From Chara braunii (taxonomy: Eukaryota; Streptophyta; Charophyceae; Charales; Characeae), in assembly GCA_003427395.1 (NCBI GenBank), contig BFEA01000089.1:810516-865334 (forward strand): DNA of 54,819 bases, read 5' to 3'. This document shows positions 1 to 10,214 of this stretch, piece by piece. The notes under the pieces are model-generated. The model worked only from the letters and a program-made list of their open reading frames with translations. It searched no databases and was not told the DNA's origin. The position numbers and the translations under genes are program-made. How positions within the stretch are numbered: the first letter of the stretch is position 1; every line of letters begins with the position of its first letter.

Positions 1-153
1 TTTCGAAAAAAAACTATGTTATGGAAAAAAATTAACTAAACAACATTTGCCTGGGCACTGTATCCAAATTCTTTACCAGATTTGAATTAAAAATCAAATA
101 CTGAAAATAAACACTATAATAAAAAAAATAAAAATGAAAAGAGAATTAAAATG

Positions 154-487
154 AGTGAGTGTGCCAACACCTTTTGGACACCGCCATCTTTGCCGATTTT
201 TAATTATTTTTTGGCATTGACAAATGGCGTGAAAATTTACGGATATGTAGTTTACATAATCAATAACTCATTAAAGTTTTTTCAAAAAATAATAAAATTT
301 GTAATGCCCCGAAATAAAGTATAAATAAAAAGTTAAAAGTGAAAAAAACAAAATAGTGAGTGGGCGAGCACGTTTTGACACCCCATCTTTGAAGATTTTT
401 AATGTCTTTTTGACTTAGCAGAATGGCTTCAAAATTTATAGGCGTGTAGGCTACATCATAGAGAACTCACAAAAAACAATTCAGAAA
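154..487. repeat. Diverged tandem repeat, period about 201 bp
   Basis: The block beginning AGTGAGTGTG at 154 recurs as AGTGAGTGGG at 355. Matching landmarks follow in the same order in both: a CCATCTTTG motif, TTTTTAAT, an AATGGC motif, AAAATTTA, a GTAG-TACAT motif and AACTCA. The unit is AT-rich and non-coding, and about two copies are visible. Confidence 0.75.
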
Positions 488-526
488 AAAAAACTTATTT
501 TTTGGCCACGAATTTGTTTTTGGCGG

Positions 527-614
527 GGGCCGAACCTGGAGGTGTTCGGCCCCCGAACGGGACCCCGAACACCCGAACGTTCGGGAGCCAACCCGGGGGC
601 CCCCGAACGTTCGG
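527..614. repeat. GC-rich palindromic patch
   Basis: The perfect palindrome CCCGAACGTTCGGG (572-585) recurs as CCGAACGTTCGG (603-614). The motif CCGAAC/GTTCGG appears several more times in both orientations between 535 and 570. This can form alternative hairpins and stands out against the AT-rich flank. Confidence 0.7.
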
Positions 615-674
615 TCAGGTAACCCTGTATATATATATATTTACCCATTATTTTATTCGGGAAAAATCGGGTAA

Positions 675-723
675 ATTCATGTCCGTGGTGCGGCCGAGGT
701 CAGCCGCGGTCGTGGACATGAAT
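675..723. repeat. Imperfect hairpin
   Basis: ATTCATGTCC at 675 is complementary to GGACATGAAT ending at 723. The pairing continues imperfectly through GC-rich inner arms around a short loop. It could be the terminus of an unrecognised element next to the truncation point of the old gypsy copy. Confidence 0.55.
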
Positions 724-782
724 ACAGCCGCCCTTCGAGCTCGACCCTGCGGACGCCTCCGCGGGTGTTTTGCAGCCAGTAT

Positions 783-967
783 AAATAGGGGACCTAGTGC
801 AGGTACGTAAATGTGCACGCGACCAGAAACTCGCTCCCAATTTTTTTGGCTGCTTTCACGTAGTGAAACTCGTCCCTAAACGAGCCAATAATTTGCACGT
901 CGGTCCCGAGACCGAGGCCAGCCATAGCTCCCTTCCTATCGTCCGCCATACCTCCTACCTTCAACAA
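783..967 (+). pseudogene. Integrase C-terminal domain fragment (old gypsy copy)
   Basis: Translation gives a short stretch closely matching the integrase C-terminal domain of the younger element at about 14340-14520. Shared landmarks are VQVRKCA-like, KLAP-F-GCF and ASHSS-PIV-HT. This is the GPF/Y-type region that follows the integrase core in Ty3/gypsy elements. Everything upstream is missing, and the fragment is cut on its right by the foldback element at 968. Confidence 0.8.
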
Positions 968-1290
968 CCATTTCGTCAAAATGAACATTTTTTATTTTTT
1001 GAACGAAATTGAAAGAGAGTTTTTTGGCCGAAAACTCGTAAAAATTTGTTGTTCCTAAGGGTCCAGCGCTGGACCCCCTGGCTGCACATGGACCTAGCTT
1101 GAGACCAGGGACCTCTAGGAAGGAGTGCCTGGAGGTACCTGGTCTCAAGCTAGGTCCATGTACAGCCAGGGGGTCCAGCGTTTTACAAACGCCAGACCCT
1201 GAGGAACAACAAATTTTGACGAGTTTTCGACCAAAAAACTCGGTTTCAATTTCGTTCAAAAAATAAAAGATGTCCATTTTGATGAAATGG
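968..1290. mobile_element. Foldback / MITE-like element, 323 bp
   Basis: Two arms of about 150 bp (968-1114 and 1133-1290) are inverted copies of each other around an 18-bp centre. They begin CCATTTCGTCAAAATG and end with the near-complement CATTTTGATGAAATGG. It lies exactly where the younger gypsy copy runs without interruption from integrase C-terminus into ORF3, so it is an insertion. No clear target-site duplication is seen, and no transposase is encoded. If transcribed it would form a long hairpin RNA. Confidence 0.85.
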
Positions 1291-1411
1291 CAGTTCTGCG
1301 CCCTCTCCCACCCTCAGAGGACCCTTTCTCGCCTCAGTCTTCCTTCTCTATCCCAGACTAGGATCTTGCTTCCTCCCCTTCGTCGAGTACTACTTCTCCT
1401 CGGCCTTCGCC

Positions 1412-2687
1412 ATGAGTTTCGCCATCGAGCCGGCCCTTCCTCCGCGGCTTCTTCAGCCTCGACCTTCGTTGCAGTTTCGCCAAGTCGTGCATCCTCGACT
1501 CAGCCCCGATCTCCTCCGGTTCGCACAACTGTTCAGTCACCGGGCCTGGTACTTGGCTGTAGAAATAACGATTTCAACGGATCTAGGAGCAACGGTCATC
1601 TTGGGGGAAACTTTGGCGTTCGAGCGGTCTCCCGGCCTAATCAGAGTGATGTAACGGTGATCATCACCTTCAATGACGATCTGTGCACTATCAGCTCGCA
1701 ACGACGTAACGTGGTGGTCACCAGCCTCTACGAGTGGGGGCAGATGTTGGTGGCGGATTGGCGACAGCGGTTGGGCCGACCAGGCAGGCAGGTGGTGGGG
1801 ACCGAGTGTATCGATACTTTCTCTCTCTGGATTAGCAGCACTGCTCCCCTGGTCGTCTGCTTTCCCCTCTTTGCCCTTACCCTTCGCACATATACCTTCT
1901 TTTTGCCTTCAGATCTTCCAACTCTCTGGCCATCTTGGGCCGATCCCCTTCTAAACTTGGAGATTCGCCCCATACGATCCCTCCCTTCCATCATTCTTAC
2001 ATCCGCAAGTGGACTGAATTCGCGCCAGTCAGCGTGTGCATGCTACCGGTGAGGTGTCACTGGGCTCGATACTACAACAATCAGGAGTTGGAGATCTATA
2101 ACGAGATCTTGATAGTGCTAGCGCAAGTGTGGTCGACGAAGACGGAGTCCTGTGACACTTTAGTTGGGCTTCTTTGTGGAGAGATTGCTGAAGGAGGAAG
2201 AGCGACTGCCACCTAAGAGATCCTCACTTTTCTGTCTCAGCTCGTCGACGATCTGCCGACGAACATCATCTCCTTCAATCTGGGCGATCCTCGCCAGGCC
2301 GAGCTTGTCACTTTGGAGAGAACGTTGACGCCCATAGTAATTTGGGCGAACTGCACAGAGGATTTCTGTCAATACGTGAGTGATAACGATCCCACGGTTT
2401 GGTGTTATCTGGACCTGAATGAGCTCACGCCGGATAATTCCGATTTGGATAAGTTCTGCGACACTCATCGAGCATACGGCGAGGTGCCATCGGATGACGA
2501 TCCAGGTCGCATAGCTATCACGGGTCTGTCAACGGAAGAAGATTCAGAAGCCAGGTCAACGACGAAGGAAAAAGAGGAGGCATCAACACCAGAACCCAGG
2601 AGGCTCCTCTGGCCCGAGTGCCACCTACCGCACGGGGACGATCTGCTCTCAACCCCAAAATCCCCTCCGACGCCGCCAGTCGACACG
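1412..2687 (+). pseudogene. ORF3 of old gypsy copy (unknown protein, broken)
   Basis: The start MSFAIE matches MSFITE of the younger copy (14646). Similarity then runs through several frames: a VRHPRLSPDL-like motif, a segment ending W-Q-DWR-RLG-PG, and a CMLPVRCHWAR / CLSRVQVTWTR pair. It ends in an acidic Glu/Ser/Thr-rich tail. At least two frame changes (roughly 1650 and 2000-2310) break it. It lies downstream of integrase, the position of env genes, but I see no signal peptide or membrane segment. Function unknown; not a family I recognise. Confidence 0.6.
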
Positions 2688-3299
2688 ATGGCGCAGAATC
2701 CTCCTGCCGGCGCCGCCGCTCTCGTTCACCATCTCCCTCCTCCTCCGCCCCCTCCGCGCTTCGTCCCCGTCCTCCTTCCCGAACGAGCGCTCCGTCCTCG
2801 TCCCATCTACCGCCGCGCTCTTGATTACCTTTCCTTTTCTCCTCTTCCCCACATCAAGTTCCCCCTAACCTACCACATATTCGCCAACCAGCTCTTCTGC
2901 CACCACTTTGTTGTGCGACTTCTGTGCAGTGTGCACAGTCTTTCCACACCGCTCCCCCTCCTTCCCTCTCAATGTCCTTCTTTTCATTGTCGCCCGGAGG
3001 CAATACAACCATATGGAGTTGTATTGCATCGTCTTGGGAACCTTTTCCGCGGTACAGACTACGAGTCCCTACGCGATAATATCCTCCGGACTATCCCAAC
3101 CCTATATCCCGGCTATCTCCTCTCCCTATCCCCACCCAACCATCGATTCCCTCGAGCGCACCGGATCGTCCACTTTGTCAATCTCGGTGACGAAGCATCC
3201 AATTTATTCCCTCCCCTCCCAGCCGAATGGCCTAGAGTCCTAAAACACTCCACCACCCTCTCCTCGTCAGCTACCGTCGAGCGGACTTTCAGTAACTGA
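2688..3299 (+). CDS. ORF4 of old gypsy copy (unknown protein)
   Basis: An open frame of 203 codons begins MAQNPP, matching MADQQP of the younger copy (16027). Conserved landmarks are a run of prolines, FV-hydrophobic-P, LRPR-(I/S)-RR-LDYL, and near the C-terminus TLYP-YL-SL and HRI(V/I)--. Because the two element copies are strongly diverged in DNA but keep these protein motifs, I think this is a genuine gene. In this copy it is in frame with the ORF3 tail. Function unknown. Confidence 0.6.
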   Translation: MAQNPPAGAAALVHHLPPPPPPPRFVPVLLPERALRPRPIYRRALDYLSFSPLPHIKFPLTYHIFANQLFCHHFVVRLLCSVHSLSTPLPLLPSQCPSFHCRPEAIQPYGVVLHRLGNLFRGTDYESLRDNILRTIPTLYPGYLLSLSPPNHRFPRAHRIVHFVNLGDEASNLFPPLPAEWPRVLKHSTTLSSSATVERTFSN

Positions 3300-3616
3300 G
3301 TAGAAACAGTCAAGATCCAGCGGGCCATGATGGTGTCACCTGGACGACCTCCGCCAATCAAAGAGGCAGGGAGTTGCACATGACAGGGCTGGATGGTAGA
3401 ATACGAGCCAACATATTTGTGAAGACTTTTCAATTGAAGTTGGCGTCAACAGGGACTCTGGCCCAATCTAGTGCTAATACAAGATTTTGTTCATCCTGAT
3501 ACGCTCGGTTCCTCATTCATCCCCTCGCCCCCTTCTTCCCCCTCCGCCATGCAAACTAACTTTCGTGCATGCAATCAGGAGATCTCATAATTTTGGAGCC
3601 CCCTGAGCGTCACATA
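3300..3616 (+). other. Conserved non-coding 3' end of gypsy internal region (old copy)
   Basis: This stretch lies between the ORF4 stop and the LTR. It shares blocks with 16843-17229 of the younger copy, including CCATGATGGTG-CACCTGGACGA and ATGCAATCAGGAGATC followed by ATAATTTTGGA. No ORF is conserved. A role in RNA processing or plus-strand priming is possible but not shown. Confidence 0.6.
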
Positions 3617-3623
3617 TGTGACG
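3608..3623. repeat. Perfect palindrome at internal/LTR junction
   Basis: CGTCACATATGTGACG is a perfect 16-bp palindrome spanning the boundary between internal region and LTR (LTR starts at 3617). The younger copy has the same palindrome with one change at 17221-17236. Confidence 0.85.
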
Positions 3624-3750
3624 CGCCAACTTTCGGACCTACGCCATCTTCCCCCCCTTTTTCTTTTCCTTTTTCATTATTCTTATGATCTTTTGCAAAC
3701 AGGCCGAAGAGGCCCCTTTTTGTGTTTTCATAGATTAATGCGCATTGAGG

Positions 3751-3821
3751 CCTGCCCCTTCAATTCCAAAAACCGATCAAAATCGATAAGGGGCAGGTCA
3801 TTTTGATCGGTTTTTGGAATT
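3751..3821. repeat. Two interleaved perfect inverted repeats
   Basis: CCTGCCCCTT (3751-3760) pairs with AAGGGGCAGG (3788-3797). A 22-bp arm at 3762-3783 pairs perfectly with 3800-3821. The two pairings cross, giving a pseudoknot-like topology. It sits near the start of the old LTR; the younger LTRs have only a single related arm there. Confidence 0.85.
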
Positions 3822-4506
3822 CCATCTTTTCGCAATTCGGGAAATACATGGGAATTACGCGCGCCTTAGGGAGCGCGCTGGGAATTTGGCTCGACGGTTA
3901 AGAATTTTGGAATAAGCGGGACCCGACGTGTCCTTTTTGTGCACGACTGTTTTCGACTTCGTGTTGGAAAACTCTGGGAATCTTGTGTGAATCTAAATAG
4001 ACGTAGGACTTTTTTTTTTCCCGCGTTCATTCTACGCGCGGATATGGTGTTTTTCAATTTTGAATTTGTTGTAACTGTTTCGGTGCCCTTTTCACGACAG
4101 CGACATGCATGCAAACTTCCCTCTCCTTGCTTCCCTCGCTACCTTCGACACCCTCTTCTTTCCGTTCGCGCTCCTTCTCTCTCTGTAACCGTTTTTCCAT
4201 CTCTACCTTGCCTCGCGCGTCTTTTCTCTTTCTTGATCGTTTGAATCTTGGTTCCCTTTCGCGCTATCCTTCACGCTCTTCTTCCTCCCGCTCTAATCCT
4301 TGCGCCGGAATACCCTGTCGATTTCCTCCCTTCTAGCAAAGGAGACGTGCCGTGTAAGAATTCCTGTTACACGACGATCTTGATTGGCTACAGCTTGGAT
4401 CCGAAGGATCGACATGGCTTTCGTCGGGCTATTATCCCCGAACCTTCCCCTACCCCTCCCTACCTCAGTCCTAATCCTTCCTAGCATCCACCTCCTTTTC
4501 CGCAAC

Positions 4507-4513
4507 TATAAAC
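4507..4513 (+). promoter_or_regulatory. TATA box of old LTR
   Basis: TATAAAC lies in the context CGCAACTATAAA, the same context as TATAAAT in the younger 3' LTR (18132). It marks the probable U3 promoter, roughly 0.9 kb into the LTR. Confidence 0.5.
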
Positions 4514-5192
4514 TCCCCAAGCGCTCCCAAAAAGCTCTCTCTCAACTCGTCGGCCAACTTCCAGGAGGCAGTGGCTAGATGGTACGTGTAAAGGTGCGAG
4601 TCGAAAAGTCCTGATGGGCTCACTATAGTCTTGTCGGATGTGCGCTGGATCACGCGATAGACTGTGGGATCCAGGCAAGACCGTGCAGATAATAAGTCGG
4701 CGGGGTGACGATCGCTATGGTGGGAGTAGCACGTGACGGTCGGGACCGTCAGTGCCGGTGTGAGGATTGAATCGAAACTTGAGTAGATGCATGACCTGGG
4801 GCCATGGTGGAATCTCATGGCGGATGCGCCTCTTTTTGTCTTAAAGTATAAGTCTTCGAGCGTGAGTTCCGTTCACCCGGCATTTGAGCCAAAGTTTCTC
4901 GTCAAGATCGTCGGACTTTCTTGTGTAACTATCTTCTGCTTCCGTCTCTCCTCTGATCTACGCCTCTCCTCGCCCACACCTTCCTTCTGCTACGTTTTTG
5001 CTGTAATGGATGGGTTATGCTGATTTATCTCCTCTCACTTGATATGTGTATGAAGTGGATTGTGCCTAAGAACTTGTGTAAGTATGACAAGGATGTTGAT
5101 TGATTGATCGGCTGAACGTGGGATTGGATTAAGTAGTTTGTCGAATGAATAATACATGATTAGGAAGGATCGTCCACTTTGCCCTTGTTGCC

Positions 5193-5585
5193 ATGTGGAC
5201 TGGCGGCCCCAATCCGACTGGGCGCCGACTTCCCGTGCCCTCGTCGCGCCCCTTCCCGTACAACGAGGAAAGGGCACGTGTATGCGAGTGGGATGTACGA
5301 GAAGCCGTCGCCAAGATTGGCGGACATTATTACTTTCCACCCGAGACTCGGTGTTCCGGATTTATTGGTGCGGGGTTCGTCATTGTCGATACGCATTTTC
5401 CGCCCTATTCGCTGTTGTTGCCATTCAATGACTCAGAGTTGATCTTCATCCCGTGGTCGGTAGTGGCGCATCATTGGCCAAACACTTTGTGCAGCGATGT
5501 CGCCGCTTCGAGCGTTACCGAGCGAAGGGCTTCCATTACCACACACGTGACGAGGACGACCATAAGGAGAGAGCCACTTGATTGA
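5193..5585 (+). pseudogene. LTR-encoded ORF, old copy (frameshifted)
   Basis: It starts MWTGG, equivalent to MWTDE of the younger 3' LTR. It keeps the motifs FPYNEER-R-CEWDVREA-A-, HYYFPPE-RCSGF and DTHFPPYS-LLPFN. One base is missing near 5500 relative to the younger copies (in the stretch corresponding to LCTECQRFERY), so the frame is lost there. The continuing alternate frame still reads RFERYRAKGFHY-TR and later LRPSTSDSEL-SERRRDLI. The protein is unknown. Confidence 0.65.
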
Positions 5586-5759
5586 GGCCCTCCACGTCGG
5601 ATTCGGAGTTGTGCAGTGAGCGCCGACGGGACCTCATCCCAAAAACGGGATACTACGTGTGTAGCCTCCCCCTTTCACGAGAAATGTAGAGCAACGGCTC
5701 GGTGGGAAGTTCAGCAATACTTTTTGGATTGAATTTCCCATCGCCGCGAGTCCCACGCG

Positions 5760-8425
5760 TGTGACGAACTACTTCCGGACCCCGTGCTATCTTTCGTACC
5801 CCCTTGGCCCAATACCCCCTTGTGTACCATATCGACCCCACAGAACCCTCGTCGCTTTTCTTGATTTCAGGCGTCTTGTTTGAGCCCCCATTTTTCGGAA
5901 GAATCTATTGATTTTTGGAATTCTGCCTTTTTGCAATTCGAGAAATGCACGGAAAATTTCGCGCGCCTTAGTGAGCGCACTGGGAATCGGGCTCGACAGT
6001 TAAGAATTACGGAATAAGGGGAGCCCGACGTATCCATTTCCTTGCATGAATGTTCTCGGTCACGTCGGAGAAAACTCTAGGAATTTTGTGAGAATACGGA
6101 TAGGCATAGGACTTTCTTTTCCCGCGTCGACTTTCACGCGCGGATATGGCGATTTCAAATTTTGAATTAGTGTAGGATATAGGCAAGCTGTAACTGTTTC
6201 GGTGTCTTTTTCTCTTGTTGTCGACACCGAGCATGCGAGCATCCTCCTCCTTATTTCCCGCGCCATCCCTCCCCCGCACTCTTCCCTCTCTCTTCCCCCT
6301 CTTCTCCTTCTCCTATCGCAACTGTTTTTCCCTCTCAGCTTTTCGCGCGCCTGCTTCCCTTTCTTGATCGTTTGAACCTTGGACCCGTCCCGCGCTGCTT
6401 TTCGTGCTTCGTCTCTTCCCGCTCATCGACTTTGTCTCACGAAGCCCGGTTGATCCTCCGATCACCCCGGCTCACCAATCAGACGCATTGAGTAAGAGGA
6501 TCTTCCTATTGCGCGACGAATCTGATCGGTCAACCATTGGGCTCTGAAGGATCAACATGGCTTCCGCAGTGCGCTCCCCGTTAAGTCTCCTCCTCCTGCC
6601 TCTTCTCTTACTCCTCGACTTTCCCCCTGCCTTCTCCCCGCAAAGCTCTTTTACGTTCTCGACTCCCAAGCCAACTTCCGGGAAGCAGTGGCTAGGTGAA
6701 GCGTTTGGTGCGAATTGGAAAGTCCTGTCGGGCTGATGATAGGCTGGCCGGTTGCGCGCTTGATCACCACGACTGACTGTGGGACCTGGGCGAACCGCGT
6801 CGAGTTTGCGTCAGCGGGGTGACGATCGCAGCGGCGGAGGTTGGCACACGACGGTCGGGATCGTCGGTGCGGGTATGAGGATCGGTGATTGGAGTTGAGT
6901 GAGTGATTGGCCCGGGGCCATACTGGAAATTCACAGCGAAAGCGCCTTTGTTTTTGCGGATCTTTATCCTTTGGTGTGAGTGCACGACTGCATTGCCGAA
7001 TGTCCTCTTTCGGATCTCCGTATCTCCGTATCTCCTATCTCGACATTTCTCTCTCTCTCTCTCTAAGTTGAATGACGCTGTGTCATGAGTTTGTCCTCTC
7101 CGTGAATAAGAATAACTCAGTGTGCTTTCCCGTGCGAGTGAACTTCTTCCGGAACCCTTCCATTAGTTTCCTGGGTAACCCCCAGATGTCGAGGAATTGA
7201 TCCCCTTGTCTTGTGAATGGTGGATGCGTGTGTATAGTTTTCTCAGTTGATTTTTGACCTGTGCACCCCTGGTCATTTTCGCACCTTCCACAATGGATGT
7301 ATGTATGTGGATGCTCGTTTTTTTGCATTGATTAGACTCGACGCTCGATAGGATTTTGTTCGAGAATGCAAGACTGTTTAGATCTGCGGTTTTGAATGCA
7401 CTGCGCATGCCATCTGCCTTATGCTGCACGACATCTGCAACCTATCTATAGGGCAACCTTGAAAAATAAGGCGCCTCGGATCAACGCTGCGTTGGCTTAC
7501 TAAACTTGAGTCGCGGGTCGGTGCCTCGGTCGGGTGCATGATCAATCTGATAAGCGGTCTCTCTCTCCTGTATCGAAAAGAGTTGATTGGTTATTGTGCA
7601 GGTGTTGTTGTTTTTTTTCTTGATGGCGTCTCGGGATTTTTGCAATTGATTGATATATGGACTGACGAACGCCCTTCGATTGAGCGCCAGCCTCCCGTAT
7701 CTCCCGTGCAGACGCGACCTTTTCCTTACAACGAGGAAAGGACACGTGTATGCGAGTGGGACGTACGAGAAGTCGTCGCACGGATCGGCGGACGGTATAA
7801 CTGCCCTCCTGAAAATCATTGCTCAGGATTCGTGGACGCTGGATTTATCATAATCGATACTCATTTTCCGCCTTACTCAGTATTATTGCCCTTTAACGAG
7901 CTGATCGTCATTCCGCGGACGGCAGTGGAACCCCATTGGCCTCGCACCCTGTGCACTGAGTGCCAGCGTTTTGAGCGCTACGAATCCAAAGGCTTTCACT
8001 ACGGAACACGGAACAACGACGAACAAAGAGAAAGAGCCACACGACTGAGACCCTCCACGACGGACTCAGAACTGATCAGTGAGCGACGTCGTGACTTAAT
8101 ACGCAAACGAGACACGCGAAGCTTGCCAAAACTTTTTTGCTCTAAACGAAGGGCCGTAGCACGGTGGGAAGTACGACAATACTTTTTGGATTAAATTTTG
8201 TATTCCTCTCTCCTTTCGCGCCGAATTCGCGGGCGTATTGTGCAACGCGCGAAAAGCGACCGACTCACTTCATCGGACCGTCACGGGGGATTTCAGTTCT
8301 GTATGTGTCCCCACACTCAATTTCCAAAAATCCTTGGCACACTCCATCTTGCTGTTTTTCTGGGCCTCTTTTTCGCACACTTAGCACTCCGAACGGAAGA
8401 CAGCAAGGGGCGTGAGGTTGGTATC
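5760..8425 (+). repeat. 5' LTR of younger gypsy element
   Basis: It matches 17230-19915 over its whole length. It starts TGTGACGAACTACTT; similarity ends in CGTGAGGTTGGTATC at 8425. It differs from the 3' LTR by a deletion of about 44 bp near 6638 that removes the TATA region, by about 9 extra bases near 7030, by 15 extra bases in the LTR ORF near 8020, and by scattered substitutions. The canonical CA end is not clear; bases 8425-8426 read CA here but CC in the 3' LTR. Confidence 0.9.
7655..8194 (+). pseudogene. LTR-encoded ORF in 5' LTR (start codon lost)
   Basis: An open frame of about 180 codons is aligned with the 3' LTR protein. The ATG found in the 3' LTR and in the old LTR is ATA here (7655). 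An upstream in-frame ATG at 7538 leaves the frame open in this copy only. Conserved features are FPYNEER-RVCEWDVRE, a C-SGF motif, DTHFPPYSVLLPFNELIVI, LCTECQRFERYESKGFHY and a basic C-terminus ending KLFCSKRRAVARWEVRQYFLD. Five codons present here (near 8020) are missing in the 3' LTR. The product is a small soluble basic protein with four Cys-containing motifs. I do not recognise the family. Confidence 0.6.
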
Positions 8426-8431
8426 AGAGCC
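8419..8431 (+). promoter_or_regulatory. Primer-binding site, initiator tRNA-Met type
   Basis: TGGTATCAGAGCC is complementary to the 3' end of plant-type initiator tRNA-Met and lies directly at the 5' LTR/internal junction. Its first seven bases are also present at the end of the 3' LTR (19909-19915), so LTR and PBS seem to overlap. Confidence 0.85.
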
Positions 8432-8548
8432 GACACGTATCGGTTCTGACAATAGTGAGACGAGCTGGCGAGAGGAAGAGCCGCTAAACAACCTAACCGC
8501 CTCAGTCCGCTTGTCACTAGGCAAAGATCTGCCGAATCCCGAACGGAG

Positions 8549-9991
8549 ATGCCTATGGGCGAAGCCAATGGGGCACCTCCGCGGGTGATGGTAATTATCC
8601 CCGCCACTTTTCCCTTCTATCCTAACTACACTCACCTGGAGGCATGGCTTGAAGCCGTGCAAGCGCAAGGGTATGACGCCATGGATCTTCCTCGCGTCCT
8701 CACCTTGCTGCTTCGAAACACTGCGCACGATTGGTTTAGAAGACACAGGTGGGTAGATTGGGATACCTTCAAACGAGCGTTCTTAGCACGGTTTGACGCG
8801 TTTAATGAAGATGCTGCCTGGTTCGTACTAAAAACCTGTCCACAAGAACCTGGGGAATTACTACCCGATTTTGTAGATCGATTTCAGACCGCCTTAGACA
8901 AGTCGGGACGGGAAGAGAACGCGGCTCGAGATTAATTCATCGATCACCTTCGTAATCCCGAGCTGAAAGCGAAACTGCACAAAAAGGTCCCTCCCAAGAC
9001 CAACGAGCTGTTAGTCATCATAGCCAAAGCCCTCGAGTTGGATCTGTTGGATACACGTAAATACATCCGACAGGGAAAGGAAGACATCTCGGATACAATC
9101 CAAGATGTGGCGGCCAAGAAGCGATCCTGGCTCAGAGCGGTAGAACGATTCTTCCCCCGACCCGATCATGATGACTAGGACGGCCCCATCCCGGAGCCTT
9201 CCTCGTTTCACCCCCTACTCCTCTCAAAACCGCCTCCCCCTCCGAAGATCGTACCCGTAAACACAGTAATGACTCAAGAAACTGCCTTGGTCCCCATCAG
9301 TGCCATTACCAATCTGCATTTAGCTCAGGTGATCCAAACTGCCACGACTAAACAGTCCGAATGGATGAATAACCTGTTGCAAATGCAGGCCTCTCAAATG
9401 GATCGACTAGAACAGATCATGACCAAACTGGTAAAGGCTAATTCTGGCCCTTCTCGCCCTGCTCCTGCTCAGTACCGGTTGATTACGGCTCCTCCCGCGG
9501 GTGGACCAGTTCACTCCGCCACTCCTCTTCAGATAGCTAATCCAGCAGGAAGAATCGAATGCTATAACTGCAAGCAACAAGGGCATTTCGCTCGAGGATG
9601 CCCTCAGCCGAAACGCAATCAGCCGCCTCCTGCGGCTGCGCCCGTAGCTTTGAACCAGGGACGAGTGGCCGCGGTATTAGAACAAGCAAGGGAGACTTTC
9701 CCATTCATCACTGATCAGCCCCTTTCGGGTGATCAAGGCGCATCCATGTCAGGAGCCTCTGAAGCCGCGGACGTCGTCGATCCCACCGAGTACCTTCAAC
9801 TGACTTGTCTGATCGGAGCGATTCGACCCGCCAAAGAAGAACTCGATTGGGTCGAACGAACATCGGAACTAGGCCCTAAGTTTCAGACAGGAGAAATCGA
9901 TCTCCTACAGGCTAGTGACACTCAAACAGTTAGATATTCGAGTGCCAATCCCTGTAGGACATCTGCTGACTATATCCGAGGCCGGGAATGA
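8549..9991 (+). pseudogene. gag: gag (capsid plus zinc-knuckle nucleocapsid)
   Basis: One reading frame runs from ATG at 8549 to 9991, interrupted by TAA at 8933 and TAG at 9176. The N-terminal part shows a Ty3-type capsid pattern: LEAWLEAVQAQGYD, then LLLRNTAHDWFRRH, then WDTFKRAFLARFD and LLPDFVDRFQTALD. The C-terminal part has a retroviral zinc knuckle CYNCKQQGHFARGCPQ (C-x2-C-x4-H-x4-C) at about 9560-9605, which binds RNA. It starts 118 bases after the PBS. The stops make it non-functional unless bypassed. A region of about 250 bases without an ORF follows before protease. Confidence 0.85.
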
Positions 9992-10214
9992 CAAGCTTCT
10001 ACAATAGTGTCAGAAGAATCAGAAGCGCTTCACCTATCAACGCGTTGAGAGTATGCTGAAAAAGAAGCAAGAAGACGAAAACGAAGCTAATCCGCCCCCA
10101 ATAACCACCACAAACGCACCTGAACCGGCCTGAATCGCAACTATCTCCTATGCTGATAAAGATCACTTTGTACGAGTGTGATCGGTCCTATGGAAAAGCG
10201 CGGAATGCGATTGT

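Larger units (their letters stand above)
1..782. other. AT-rich non-coding stretch, no gene
   Basis: No convincing gene is seen. The first 500 bases are AT-rich with diverged tandem repeats. They are followed by a GC-rich palindromic patch (about 527-614), a short TA tract (627-641) and an imperfect hairpin (675-723). Similarity to the gypsy element begins at about 783, so this stretch is either the flank or another repeat that truncates the old gypsy copy. Confidence 0.6.
783..5759 (+). mobile_element. Old 5'-truncated Ty3/gypsy copy (continues at 19916-20158)
   Basis: This is a diverged relative of the element at 5760-19915. In order it contains an integrase C-terminal fragment, the ORF3 and ORF4 genes, a short 3' non-coding region and a 3' LTR that starts at 3617. 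No gag, protease, RT, RNase H, integrase core or 5' LTR remains to the left. The LTR is broken at 5759 by insertion of the younger element and resumes after it. A foldback element (968-1290) also interrupts it. The copy is valuable because similarity to the younger element at protein level shows which extra ORFs are real. Confidence 0.85.
3617..5759 (+). repeat. Old gypsy 3' LTR, left part
   Basis: The LTR begins TGTGACG, the same start as the LTRs of the younger element. Its order of landmarks also matches: the GCGCGCCTTAG block, an AAAACTCT-GGAAT block, a pyrimidine-rich tract, TATA box, GTGACGATCGC and the LTR ORF. It lacks several hundred bases present in the younger LTRs between the TATA-proximal part and the ORF (compare 5040-5160 with 7080-7640). 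It is interrupted after 5759 and finishes at 19916-20158. Confidence 0.85.

Noticed and set aside
502-810. 102-codon ORF at the left end
   Set aside because: It runs through palindromic repeats and a TA tract and has no motif; codon structure is absent.
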